Below, one piece after another: positions 27,855 to 35,570 of a stretch of 38,912 nt of DNA. How positions within the stretch are numbered: the stretch's first letter is position 1; each line of letters starts with the position of its first letter. Position numbers and translations under genes: made by a program. The notes under the pieces are model-generated. The model was not told where the DNA came from. It saw only the letters and a list, made by a program, of their open reading frames with translations, and did no database searches. The DNA lies in contig JABURI010000255.1 in the NCBI GenBank assembly GCA_014762755.1, positions 1 through 38,912 of the forward strand, in the 5' to 3' direction. Source of the stretch: Marinobacter sp. GTDB lineage: Bacteria > Pseudomonadota > Gammaproteobacteria > Pseudomonadales > Oleiphilaceae.

Positions 27855-28889
27855 TCACTGCTTCTGGGACGCGTTGATACGTGCAAGCGACGCCTTGGTA
27901 ACCCGGTCGAGAATCACCGCCAGGATGACAATGCCCAGGCCGGACACCAGGCCCACGCCCAGTTCCAGATTCCTGATGCCTCTCAGGACCAGTACGCCCA
28001 GGCCGGGCGCGGACACCAGGGAGGCGATCACGACCATGGCCAGGCTCATCATGATGGTCTGGTTCACGCCGGCCATGATGTTCGGCAACGCCAGCGGAAT
28101 CTGGACCTTGTACAGCTTCTGCCGGGGCGTCATGCCGAAGGCGTCGGCCGCCTCGATCACGTCCTTGTCCACCAGCCGGATGCCGAGGTTGGTCAGGCGG
28201 ATCACCGGCACAATGGCGTAGAGAATGATGGCGATGCCGTAAAGCTTGGACTCGGTCACGCTGAACAGGAAGATCAGCGGAATCAGGTACACGAACGGCG
28301 GCAGCGTCTGCAGCATATCCAGCACCGGTATGATCAGTCGCTGAAGGGTGTTGCTCCGGGCCATGGCAATGCCGATGGGTACCCCCAGCAAGACGCAGAG
28401 GAAGGCACAGACAAAGATAATGGCCAGGGTCTGCATGGCGTAGTCATAGTGGTCGATGAACGCCAGCAGGATGATGCTGCCGCCGACGAACGCCATCAGT
28501 TTCCAGGATTTGGTGACCAGATAGACCACCGCGAGCAGCAGTGGTATGACGATCCACCAGGGCGTGTTGAGCATGGCGTACAGCGCACCATCCAGGAACC
28601 AGCTCAGTGGCTGGGTCAGCGGATCGAGTATCAGGCTGAGGCTGTCCTTGATCGCGAGAAACCCCTGTTCCAGCCCCTTGGTCAACTCGCGCGATTGCGG
28701 GAAGGCTGCACAGGATTCGTTGAGCGCATCCATCGAGGGGAAAGGCGCGTCCCAGAGCGATTCCGGTTCCGTGTTACCGCCCTTGGTCTTTGCCAGCAAT
28801 GCCTCCATCGACATGGGGGCATCACTCTTGCCTTGCGAGCACCATTCCTCGAGCCCGAGTGATGAAAATAACGAATCATAGGTTGCCAT
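27855..28889 (-). CDS. proW: Glycine betaine/proline-type ABC transporter permease
   Basis: This 344-residue inner-membrane protein has a long N-terminal extension (about 100 residues) as in ProW, then seven or so helices (from WWIVIPLLLAVVYLV to GLVSGLGIVILAVIL). The permease coupling motif is EAADAFGMTPRQKLYKVQIP. It pairs with ProV and receives substrate from the periplasmic ProX. It starts 94 bases after proX, behind a strong hairpin, and precedes proV by 10 bases. Confidence 0.95.
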   Translation of the reverse strand: MATYDSLFSSLGLEEWCSQGKSDAPMSMEALLAKTKGGNTEPESLWDAPFPSMDALNESCAAFPQSRELTKGLEQGFLAIKDSLSLILDPLTQPLSWFLDGALYAMLNTPWWIVIPLLLAVVYLVTKSWKLMAFVGGSIILLAFIDHYDYAMQTLAIIFVCAFLCVLLGVPIGIAMARSNTLQRLIIPVLDMLQTLPPFVYLIPLIFLFSVTESKLYGIAIILYAIVPVIRLTNLGIRLVDKDVIEAADAFGMTPRQKLYKVQIPLALPNIMAGVNQTIMMSLAMVVIASLVSAPGLGVLVLRGIRNLELGVGLVSGLGIVILAVILDRVTKASLARINASQKQ

Positions 28890-28930
28890 CAGGGGTCAGC
28901 CTCTCCTGGGTATCTGGAGTCGGATGGATT

Positions 28931-28971
28931 GGAAAGAAAGCCCGGGACGGGCGGGAAACGTCGTCCCGGGC
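28931..28971 (-). terminator. Terminator-like hairpin between proX and proW
   Basis: On the minus strand a perfect 10-base stem, GCCCGGGACG (28971-28962) with CGTCCCGGGC (28949-28940), has a 12-base loop and is followed by TTTCTTTCC (28939-28931). This looks like a partial intrinsic terminator inside the operon. It would lower proWV transcription relative to proX and protect the proX message, which suits the excess of binding protein needed over membrane subunits. Confidence 0.6.
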
Positions 28972-28983
28972 GGGGTGGGGCGA

Positions 28984-29955
28984 TCAGCTATCGAGGATCG
29001 CTGCGAGTTTTTTCTTGGCCGAGTCGTTCAGCCAGGTGGACCACTCGTCGCTGTGATTGTTGAGATAGTACACTGCGGCTTCCTCGCCGGACGCGTTGTT
29101 GGCATCCATCCAGGCCAGGATCGAGCTCATGGTCGAGGTCTGGAAGGTCAGCTTGCTGAGCATCTCCGCGACTTCCGGCTCACGCTCCTGAAAGTCCGTG
29201 GTCACCGAGGTCAGGATGGTGGCCGCCGGGAACTCGGAAACGCCGGGATTCTCGACGTCCGGGGTCTGGTTCTTCTGGTGCACCTCGGGCTTGTATTCGC
29301 CCAGCTCCACCCGGGTCATGTCGTACTTGCCCAGCGGCACGGTCGGGCCCCAGTAGTAGCCGAACCAGGGTTCCTTGTTCTGGACCGCGGAAGCCATGGA
29401 GGATGCCAGCGTCTCGCCGGAACCGTGGTTAAAGACTTCGATGCCGGATTCTTCCAGATCCAGGGCGCGAATCAGGTTGTCACTGACGACGCGGCAGCCC
29501 CAGCCGTCGGGACAGTTGTTGAAGCGGCCGCCAACCAGTTCCGGGTTGGCCATCACGCCTTCGATGGTGGTGAGTTCCGGGTGCTTCTCCGCCAGGTAGG
29601 TGGGGATCCACCAGCCTTCAACACCGCCCGGCTCCAGCACTTTGCCCAAGCGCTCAACCTTGCCCTGTTCTTCCAGGCGCAGGTAGGCCTCGCCGGCGGA
29701 GTTCAGCCACAACTCGGTGACAATGTCCGGCTCACCGTTCTCGGCGACCGAGGTGACAGCCGGAACCGTATCGGAGGGGACAATGGTGACATCGCAGCCG
29801 TAGCCCTGCTCCATGATGAATTTGGCGACATTGGTAACCACCGTGTTGGACGCCCAGTTCATCTCGGTGATGGATACCTCACCACACTCGTTGGCCTGGG
29901 CCATGCCGGGAATTGCCGCCGCACACAGGAGCGCGGCAGAAGTAAACTTCTTCAT
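28984..29955 (-). CDS. proX: Glycine betaine/choline-type substrate-binding protein
   Basis: This 323-residue periplasmic protein has a signal peptide cut near AQA-NEC (about residue 21) and the ProX/OpuAC fold pattern (WASNTVVTNVAKFIMEQGYG, then EPWFGYYWGPT). Aromatic residues suited to caging a quaternary ammonium group are plentiful (for example GWWIP and YYWGP), so betaine, choline or proline betaine are likely substrates. Four or more cysteines suggest disulfides (NNCPDGWGCR). The ribosome site AAGGAG is ideal, 8 bases before the ATG. The gene is first in proX-proW-proV. Confidence 0.94.
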   Translation of the reverse strand: MKKFTSAALLCAAAIPGMAQANECGEVSITEMNWASNTVVTNVAKFIMEQGYGCDVTIVPSDTVPAVTSVAENGEPDIVTELWLNSAGEAYLRLEEQGKVERLGKVLEPGGVEGWWIPTYLAEKHPELTTIEGVMANPELVGGRFNNCPDGWGCRVVSDNLIRALDLEESGIEVFNHGSGETLASSMASAVQNKEPWFGYYWGPTVPLGKYDMTRVELGEYKPEVHQKNQTPDVENPGVSEFPAATILTSVTTDFQEREPEVAEMLSKLTFQTSTMSSILAWMDANNASGEEAAVYYLNNHSDEWSTWLNDSAKKKLAAILDS

Positions 29956-30089
29956 GGTTACTTCTCCTTTGGGGTTGGTAACGCAGCAGAGCGCTTACAG
30001 GAATGACCAAACTGCGATCGCACGGGATCGGAGGGAGGGGTTGTTTTTGGAACCGCTACTGCGTTCTTCAAAACAAGATTTCTCGAGAG

Positions 30090-30129
30090 AATTCCCTTTT
30101 TAGGATAAGGAAATTGAATCGAGATTCAA
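30090..30129 (-). promoter_or_regulatory. Symmetrical operator over a candidate proX promoter
   Basis: TTGAAT (30114-30119) and ATTCAA (30124-30129) are perfect arms around CGAG. On the minus strand the first TTGAAT (30129-30124) can serve as a -35, with TATCCT 16 bases on (around 30107-30102) as a weak -10. A repressor bound there would block proX transcription. The TTGA-N8-TCAA form resembles TetR-type operators such as those I recall for BetI; that link is only inferred. The proX leader would be about 140 bases. The rest of the 282-base gap holds no gene I can see, only AT-rich sequence and a TGCGATCGCA palindrome (30013-30022). Confidence 0.4.
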
Positions 30130-30237
30130 GGAATTGCCGGAAAAACGTCGTGTTTGTCGTCATATTTCCCGCGCCACTGTCAACAATTTGTAGTTTCCGG
30201 GAGGTATCTTGAAAGGTTGTTGGCTGGAGGTGAGTGC

Positions 30238-31338
30238 ATGACCGAACTACGTGATCTGACCCCCCACACGGCGGTTGCCGATGAGCAATCGCAGCGGGCA
30301 GGGCGGCAGCGCAAACAGCTGAGAACCTTCCTGCCCGAGATGACGGCGCTGGAACGGATGCTGGCCGAAGCACCGGAGCAGGTTCAGAGCTGTGTGGTTG
30401 ATCATGTCGCCCTGGACGATCTGTGCTTGCCGATCTACCGGGTCGATATCGGGTCGCCCAGGCCGGAGGCCCCGGCGGTCTTGCTGGTTGGTGGCGTGCA
30501 CGGGCTGGAGCGGATTGGATCCCAGGTGGTCATGGCCTGGCTGGATGGCGTGCTGAAAAGGCTGGCCTGGGATGAACAGCTGGCGGCGCTGCTGGAGCGG
30601 GTTCACGTGACGGTCCTGCCGATCCTCAATCCGGGCGGGATGTATCTGAATCAGCGCAGTAACCCCAGCGGGGTGGATCTGATGCGGAACGCGCCGATCA
30701 CCGCCCAGGATCGGAGCGCGTTTCTGTTGGGTGGTCAGCGACTGTCCCGCAGGCTCCCCTGGTACATCGGCGATCCCGAGCAGGGCATGGAGGTGGAGAA
30801 TCTGGCCCTGGAAACCGTCATCCGGGAACTGCTGCCGGGGCGGTCGTTCAGTGTTGCCCTGGATTGCCACAGCGGGTTCGGCTGGCAGGACCAGATCTGG
30901 TTTCCCTACGCCTATCGCCGTCGTCCCATGCGGCGGATAGCGGCGGTGATGGCCCTGAAGCTGATCTGGGAGCAGGCCTATCCCAATCATGATTACAGGT
31001 TCGAGCCCCAGTCACGCCATTACCTGACCCACGGTGATCTCTGGGACTACTTCTACAAGCAGATCAACCGGGACAATCCGGGCGTGTTCCTGCCCCTGAC
31101 CCTGGAAATGGGATCCTGGCGCTGGGTTCGTAAACGCCCGCGCCAGCTGTTCCGACTCGACGGTCTGTTCAATCCTCTGGTGCCCCACCGTCACAAGCGC
31201 GTGTTACGCACACACCTCACCTGGATCGATTTTTTGCTCAATGCCGCCGCCAGTCACCGTAACTGGTTGCCGGAACAGGAGCAGGAGGCCATGCTGAGAG
31301 AAGCGGCGATCATGCATTGGTACCGGGATTCGATCTGA
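30238..31338 (+). CDS. M14-like zinc carboxypeptidase family protein (DUF2817 type)
   Basis: This 366-residue protein has the zinc-binding pattern of M14-like peptidases: H88 and E91 in GGVHGLERIG, H211 in LDCHSGFG and a candidate catalytic Glu E290 in LTLEMGS. It resembles the DUF2817/succinylglutamate desuccinylase side of the superfamily. No signal peptide is present, so it is probably cytosolic; the substrate is unknown. GGAGG lies 7 bases before the ATG. It diverges from proX across a shared 282-base control region. A hydrolase gene starts 1 base after its stop, so the two are almost certainly one unit. Confidence 0.83.
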   Translation: MTELRDLTPHTAVADEQSQRAGRQRKQLRTFLPEMTALERMLAEAPEQVQSCVVDHVALDDLCLPIYRVDIGSPRPEAPAVLLVGGVHGLERIGSQVVMAWLDGVLKRLAWDEQLAALLERVHVTVLPILNPGGMYLNQRSNPSGVDLMRNAPITAQDRSAFLLGGQRLSRRLPWYIGDPEQGMEVENLALETVIRELLPGRSFSVALDCHSGFGWQDQIWFPYAYRRRPMRRIAAVMALKLIWEQAYPNHDYRFEPQSRHYLTHGDLWDYFYKQINRDNPGVFLPLTLEMGSWRWVRKRPRQLFRLDGLFNPLVPHRHKRVLRTHLTWIDFLLNAAASHRNWLPEQEQEAMLREAAIMHWYRDSI

Positions 31339-31339
31339 C

Positions 31340-32077
31340 ATGCACTGGATACTGTTGCGGGGACTGACACGGGAGCAGGCGCATTGGGGGGATTTCCCGG
31401 TGGCGTTGCAATCCGCGTTTCCCGGCCACCGATTCCATGCGATTGATCTTCCCGGTACCGGTGTCCATTACCGGCAGGACAGCCCGGATACCATCGAAGG
31501 CATTCGCCGGCAAGTCTGCCGCCAGGTCAGTCACATCCCCCGGCCCTTCGGTATCATTGCGCTGTCCATGGGCGGCATGGTGGCGCTGGACTGGGCCCAG
31601 AACGCAGATCTGGGTGAAATCCAGCATCTGGTGATGATCAACACCAGTTCCGGATTCAGCCCGCCCTGGCAACGAATGCGCCCGGTGGCCTGGCCCGGGG
31701 TGCTTCGGCTGCTGGCGCGCCGGGAGCTGTTTGACCGGGAGCGGGACCTGTTGCAGCTGACCTCCAACCGGCCGGTGCCGCTGGCCCTCGCCAAGCGCTG
31801 GTACAGCATTCAGCGTCAGCGCCCGGTCAGCCTGGCCAATGCCTTCCATCAGTTGCGGGCCGCGGCCCGCTTCACTCCGGCGCCCCACCGACCATTGCCC
31901 GATGCCCTGCTGCTTGCCAGCCGGGGCGACCGGATCGTGCACTTCAGATGCAGTGAAGCCCTGGAATCCCGCTGGCAATGGACCCTCAGGCTGCATCCCG
32001 ATGCCGGGCACGACCTGCCGTTGGACGAGCCCGGATGGATACTGGAGCAGATCCGCCGTTGGCTGCCCGGGGATTAA
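31340..32077 (+). CDS. Alpha/beta hydrolase (serine type)
   Basis: This 245-residue protein resembles small BioH/esterase-like hydrolases. The nucleophile elbow is A-L-S76-M-G-G, an acidic residue is seen in LLASRGDRIV and the catalytic His in DAGHDLP, so the triad looks complete. The first strand HWILLRGL and the DLPGTG loop fit the fold. Its start lies 1 base beyond the stop of the M14-like gene, with no separate ribosome site of note, so it probably depends on translational coupling. A strong intrinsic terminator overlaps its stop codon. The substrate is unknown. Confidence 0.82.
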   Translation: MHWILLRGLTREQAHWGDFPVALQSAFPGHRFHAIDLPGTGVHYRQDSPDTIEGIRRQVCRQVSHIPRPFGIIALSMGGMVALDWAQNADLGEIQHLVMINTSSGFSPPWQRMRPVAWPGVLRLLARRELFDRERDLLQLTSNRPVPLALAKRWYSIQRQRPVSLANAFHQLRAAARFTPAPHRPLPDALLLASRGDRIVHFRCSEALESRWQWTLRLHPDAGHDLPLDEPGWILEQIRRWLPGD

Positions 32078-32102
32078 CAGTTGCTTGACGCAACTGTTTT
32101 TT
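32076..32102 (+). terminator. Intrinsic terminator after the M14-like/hydrolase pair
   Basis: AACAGTTGC (32076-32084) and GCAACTGTT (32090-32098) form a 9-base stem around a TTGAC loop, and six T residues follow at 32097-32102. The left arm overlaps the last bases of the hydrolase TAA. This is the only fully classical Rho-independent terminator I found in the window. Confidence 0.85.
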
Positions 32103-32172
32103 GCGGTCAGTCTCTGTGCTGTTCTCAGCAATCACGTCCATCCATCCAACACCCGGAACGGAGCCGATCACC

Positions 32173-32790
32173 ATGAAGATTTTCGAAACAAAAACCGCCC
32201 CGAATCCCCGCCGCGTGCGCATGTTCATGGCCGAGAAGGGCCTGCTGGACGAGGCCGAATTCGTCGAGATCGACCTGCAGAAGGGCGAGAACCTGACACC
32301 GGAATTCGTTGCCCGCAATCCCATGAAGAAAGTGCCGGTGATGGAACTGGATGACGGCACCTGCATTGCCGAGACCATGGCGATCTGTCGTTACTTCGAA
32401 GAGGCCTACCCCGATGCGCCGAAGCTGCTGGGTGAAACACCCCTGGAAAAAGCCCACCTGGAACAGTGGCTGCGCTGGATCGACTTCTACTTCTTCATGC
32501 CCACCGGCATGTGCTTCCAGCACACTACTGGTTATTTCAAGGACCGGATGAATCCCATCAAGGAATGGGGCGAGGAGTGTGGCCAGGGTGTTGAGAAGTT
32601 CATGCACTTCCTGAACAAACACCTGGAAGGCAAGGAATACATCTGCTGCGACCGGCTCACAGCCGCTGACATTAACGCCTTCACCACGGTGGCCTTTGCC
32701 CGGGTGGTGAATATCCGGATCAAGCCGGAGCAGACCAACCTTCAGGCCTGGTACGACCGCATCAAGGCACGGCCGTCAGCCCAGGCCTGA
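32173..32790 (+). CDS. Glutathione S-transferase family protein
   Basis: This 205-residue protein has an N-terminal thioredoxin-like domain (MKIFETKTAPNPRRVRMF; KVPVMELDDGTCIAETMAI with the cis-Pro and glutathione-contact acidic residue) and a helical C-terminal domain ending KARPSAQA. It is a different subfamily from the GST at 24031-24774. GGAG lies 9 bases before the ATG. It follows the terminator at 32102, so it should have its own promoter. Its last 15 bases overlap the convergent diguanylate cyclase gene. Confidence 0.9.
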   Translation: MKIFETKTAPNPRRVRMFMAEKGLLDEAEFVEIDLQKGENLTPEFVARNPMKKVPVMELDDGTCIAETMAICRYFEEAYPDAPKLLGETPLEKAHLEQWLRWIDFYFFMPTGMCFQHTTGYFKDRMNPIKEWGEECGQGVEKFMHFLNKHLEGKEYICCDRLTAADINAFTTVAFARVVNIRIKPEQTNLQAWYDRIKARPSAQA

Positions 32791-33930
32791 ACTGCCTGAG
32801 TCGGGCGTGGCTCCGGTCTCATTGGCCGGGGCCGTCATCACGCGGTTTCGGCCGGCGGCCTTGGCGTCATAAAGAGCTTTGTCGGCTCTGGCAATCAGTT
32901 GTTCGGGTGACCGTTCCCCGTCGAAACAGGCCAGGCCCAGACTGATGGTTTGCCGAACCCGGGCTCCGTCCAGTTGCATGGGCTGACCGGCCATGGCCGC
33001 ACGGATCTTTCGTGCCACTTCGAGACCGCCGGTCGGCCCGGTTTCCGGCAACAGTATGAGCAGTTCCTCGCCACCCCAGCGGCACAGGACGTCCTGCTGG
33101 CGCAGGCTGGCGCTTACCCGAACGGCGGTTTCCCTCAGAACCAGATCACCCACTTCGTGGCCATGGGTATCGTTGACCCGTTTGAAGTTGTCCAGATCAC
33201 CCATGATGACGCAGAAGGGTTTGTCGCTGCTGCGCCGCGCCCGGTCCATTTCATGGTGGATCAGGGGCAGGAAGGCATGGCGGTTGAGCAGGCCGGTCAG
33301 CTTGTCCGTGGTTGCCATTTGCTTCACGCGCTGTTCATTGAGGAACTGGTGATTACCCAGCCGACGCAGGGTTTCGGAGGTGATCAGTCCGACTGCCAGC
33401 ATGGCCGTGGGGCCGAACAGGTGAGGGATCAGACTGATCGGTGACACCTGCAATAACATGGTCGCGAGCACAAACAGCACCAGCGGCAGCAGGAACTGCA
33501 CCAGCCAATCCCGCAGTCCGCGGGTGGCCATCATGGTGACCCCGAAGAAGCTGATCATCAGTCCCTCACTAACCTGGGGCACGTCCTCGGGTTTGTTCTG
33601 GAAGTAGATCAGGAACAGGCCGAGCATCATCAGCATCAGTGACGTGGACATCATCCTGAGGAATACTTTCGGGTGCCAGCCGGGCACGGCGGTGTAATGG
33701 GACAGTAGGGTCAGTCCGATGCTGGCATAAACCGGCAATCGCAGAAGGTGTTCCAGCGACCAGGGCTCGGGCGGCCGGACCTCGCGCAGTTCATGGCTGA
33801 ACTGGTAAGCGACCATGATCGCCAGCAACAGCCAGGCACCGAAAACGGCGAACAGCCGCTCCCTTTGCCGCTGGAAGTCGCGGTATGCGGGGTGCCACTC
33901 GGAAGGAATGTCCGGGTTGGTCAGTCGCAC
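32776..33930 (-). CDS. Membrane diguanylate cyclase
   Basis: From the GTG at 33930 this 384-residue protein has about six membrane helices (LFAVFGAWLLLAIMVAY onward to LFGPTAMLAVGLIT) and a C-terminal GGDEF domain with the active signature R-W-G-G-E-E-L. An RxxD product-inhibition site (RQQD) lies 5 residues before it, so it should make cyclic-di-GMP under feedback control. The helices probably sense a membrane or external signal. The start is uncertain: TTG at 33963 has no ribosome site, and GTG at 33930 has only GGAG 11 bases away. It overlaps the GST gene by 15 bases. Confidence 0.88.
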   Translation of the reverse strand: MRLTNPDIPSEWHPAYRDFQRQRERLFAVFGAWLLLAIMVAYQFSHELREVRPPEPWSLEHLLRLPVYASIGLTLLSHYTAVPGWHPKVFLRMMSTSLMLMMLGLFLIYFQNKPEDVPQVSEGLMISFFGVTMMATRGLRDWLVQFLLPLVLFVLATMLLQVSPISLIPHLFGPTAMLAVGLITSETLRRLGNHQFLNEQRVKQMATTDKLTGLLNRHAFLPLIHHEMDRARRSSDKPFCVIMGDLDNFKRVNDTHGHEVGDLVLRETAVRVSASLRQQDVLCRWGGEELLILLPETGPTGGLEVARKIRAAMAGQPMQLDGARVRQTISLGLACFDGERSPEQLIARADKALYDAKAAGRNRVMTAPANETGATPDSGSSGLG

Positions 33931-34014
33931 GGATGGTCGGGCTCCGGAGATTGGTCGGGTCAATGTTTAATATTCATTCACGGAGCACAACCACGACAAG
34001 TTCCAGTAAGAGAT

Positions 34015-34030
34015 ATACCCTTCAGGGTAT
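34015..34030 (+). repeat. Hairpin upstream of the DUF4202 gene
   Basis: ATACCC (34015-34020) and GGGTAT (34025-34030) are perfect arms around TTCA, 43 bases before the DUF4202 start. It may be an operator or leader structure; there is no T-run. Confidence 0.3.
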
Positions 34031-34072
34031 TCACCTACGCTTACCCTGGTTCAAATAACGATGGAGTAACAG

Positions 34073-34687
34073 ATGACGGTATCCGACAGTCTCGGATGTG
34101 CCCTGAACAAGATCGACGAGGCCAACCGGGCCGATCCCAACCGGGAGATGGTGGGCGGCGAGAGCCTGCCCCGGGAATACGCCTACAGCCAGCACATGAC
34201 TCGCTGGTTGTTCGAGCTGGAGCCAGACCCCTCCGAGCGCATGCAGATCGCCTGCCGGGCCCAGCACATCGAACGCTGGACCATGCCCCGGAGCGAGTTC
34301 GGAGAGGGCCGGAAAAATTATTACCTGTGGCGCCAGGCTTGCGGCCGAATGCATGGCCGCCGGGCGGCGGAAATCATGGCAGAGTGTGGCTATCCCGAGG
34401 ACGAGTGCCAGCGGGTGGAAACCATCCTGACCAAGCGGGAACTGCGACAGGATCCGGACACCCAGTTATTGGAGGACGTGGCCTGCATGGTGTTCCTGGA
34501 GCGCTATTTTGCGCCGTTCTACGAGGAAAAGCCGGAGTACGACCGGGAAAAGTGGCTCCGGATTGTACGCCGGACCTGGGGCAAGATGTCGCCCCGGGGG
34601 CATGAGGCGGCTCTGAAGTTGGCCGGCGGGATGCCAGCACATCTGTTGGAGCTCTTGGAGGAAGCTTTGAGTGGGGCTGAGGGCTGA
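34073..34687 (+). CDS. DUF4202 family protein
   Basis: This 204-residue protein matches what I recall of the DUF4202 family: an early LGCALNKIDEANRADPN segment, then ACRAQHIERWTMPRSEF, NYYLWRQACGRMHG and a Cys/Glu-rich central part (DVACMVFLERYFAPFYEE). The histidines and acidic residues recall HD-type metal sites, but no catalytic role is established. GGAG lies 6 bases before the ATG. It diverges from the diguanylate cyclase gene and converges on trpC across a 58-base gap with a strong hairpin. Confidence 0.8.
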   Translation: MTVSDSLGCALNKIDEANRADPNREMVGGESLPREYAYSQHMTRWLFELEPDPSERMQIACRAQHIERWTMPRSEFGEGRKNYYLWRQACGRMHGRRAAEIMAECGYPEDECQRVETILTKRELRQDPDTQLLEDVACMVFLERYFAPFYEEKPEYDREKWLRIVRRTWGKMSPRGHEAALKLAGGMPAHLLELLEEALSGAEG

Positions 34688-34696
34688 CTTTGGTGC

Positions 34697-34723
34697 ACAG
34701 GCCGGCCCTGCCCACCGGCCTGT
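34697..34723. terminator. Strong hairpin between the DUF4202 gene and trpC
   Basis: ACAGGCCGG (34697-34705) and CCGGCCTGT (34715-34723) form a perfect 9-base stem with a 9-base loop, 9 bases after the DUF4202 stop and 23 bases after the trpC stop. Neither strand has a T-run beyond the stem. It may still mark the 3' end of both transcripts through RNA processing or Rho. Confidence 0.5.
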
Positions 34724-34745
34724 ATCGGCATCGGAGTTAGCGTTC

Positions 34746-35558
34746 TCAGAAGAAGAGTTCTCGAAGTTTGCTTCCAGGCTCCTCCGCCCGCATGAACGAT
34801 TCACCCACCAGGAAGCCGTAAATGCCCCTGCTGGTCATGGCTTCCACATCGTCCCGGGTCATGATCCCGCTCTCGGTCACCGTCAGCCGGTCCTGTCCTA
34901 TCCGCTCATGCAGGTCGAATGTGGTGTCCAGCGACACCTCGAAAGTGTGCAGGTTCCGGTTGTTGATGCCGACCAGGGGCGTTTCCAGGGTCAGGGCGTC
35001 GTCCATCTCATCAGGATCATGCACTTCCACCAGCACATCCAGCCCGATTTCCCGGGCGATGCCTTCCAGTTCCTGCATCTGGTAACGGGTCAGGCAGGCG
35101 GCGATCAACAGGATGCAGTCTGCGCCGATGGCGCGGCTTTCGTAGACCTGGTAGGGCGCCACCATGAAATCCTTGCGGATGACCGGAAGGCTGCAGGCAG
35201 CCCGGGCGGCTTTCAGGTAGTCCTCGTGGCCCTGGAAGAAGTCACGGTCGGTTAGTACCGACAGACAGGCGGCGCCGCCTTTCTCATAGCTCTCGGCAAT
35301 CTCGGCCGGCACGAACGGGTCCCGCAGGATGCCCTTGCTCGGGGACGCCTTCTTGATCTCGGCAATCACGGCAGGGGTCTGTTGCTCGATCCGGGTTCGC
35401 ATGGCGTCGGCAAAGCCCCGGGCGGGTGCCTGGTCCCCCGCCATGACCTTCAAATCGTCAACGGTGACGCGGCGTTTGCGCTCGTCGATTTCCTGCCATT
35501 TCCGGTCGACGATCTTGCGAAGAATGGTGGGAGTCTTATCCAGATGTCTGTCAGTCAT
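34746..35558 (-). CDS. trpC: Indole-3-glycerol-phosphate synthase
   Basis: This 270-residue TIM-barrel enzyme closes the indole ring from carboxyphenylamino-deoxyribulose phosphate. Visible family motifs are [49 protein letters not shown] and TESGI, which carry the catalytic Lys, Glu and Asn residues. It is a stand-alone TrpC, not fused to TrpF. It is the last gene of the trp run and starts 12 bases after trpD. The ribosome site is weak, so coupling with trpD is likely. Confidence 0.97.
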   Translation of the reverse strand: MTDRHLDKTPTILRKIVDRKWQEIDERKRRVTVDDLKVMAGDQAPARGFADAMRTRIEQQTPAVIAEIKKASPSKGILRDPFVPAEIAESYEKGGAACLSVLTDRDFFQGHEDYLKAARAACSLPVIRKDFMVAPYQVYESRAIGADCILLIAACLTRYQMQELEGIAREIGLDVLVEVHDPDEMDDALTLETPLVGINNRNLHTFEVSLDTTFDLHERIGQDRLTVTESGIMTRDDVEAMTSRGIYGFLVGESFMRAEEPGSKLRELFF

Positions 35559-35570
35559 ATCAGGCCCGCA

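Noticed and set aside
26855-27877. A 340-codon plus-strand frame opposite proV, and similar frames opposite proX, trpD and argA
   Set aside because: These are antisense shadows of conserved genes and contain no domain I recognise.
30013-30022. TGCGATCGCA palindrome, similar to the cyanobacterial HIP1 element
   Set aside because: I noticed only this one copy in the intergenic regions I read, and such a palindrome is expected by chance in GC-rich DNA.
30114-30129. A possible FNR/Anr box at TTGAATCGAGATTCAA
   Set aside because: The FNR consensus is TTGAT-N4-ATCAA (14 bases). This palindrome has TTGAAT arms over 16 bases, so the match fails at key positions.
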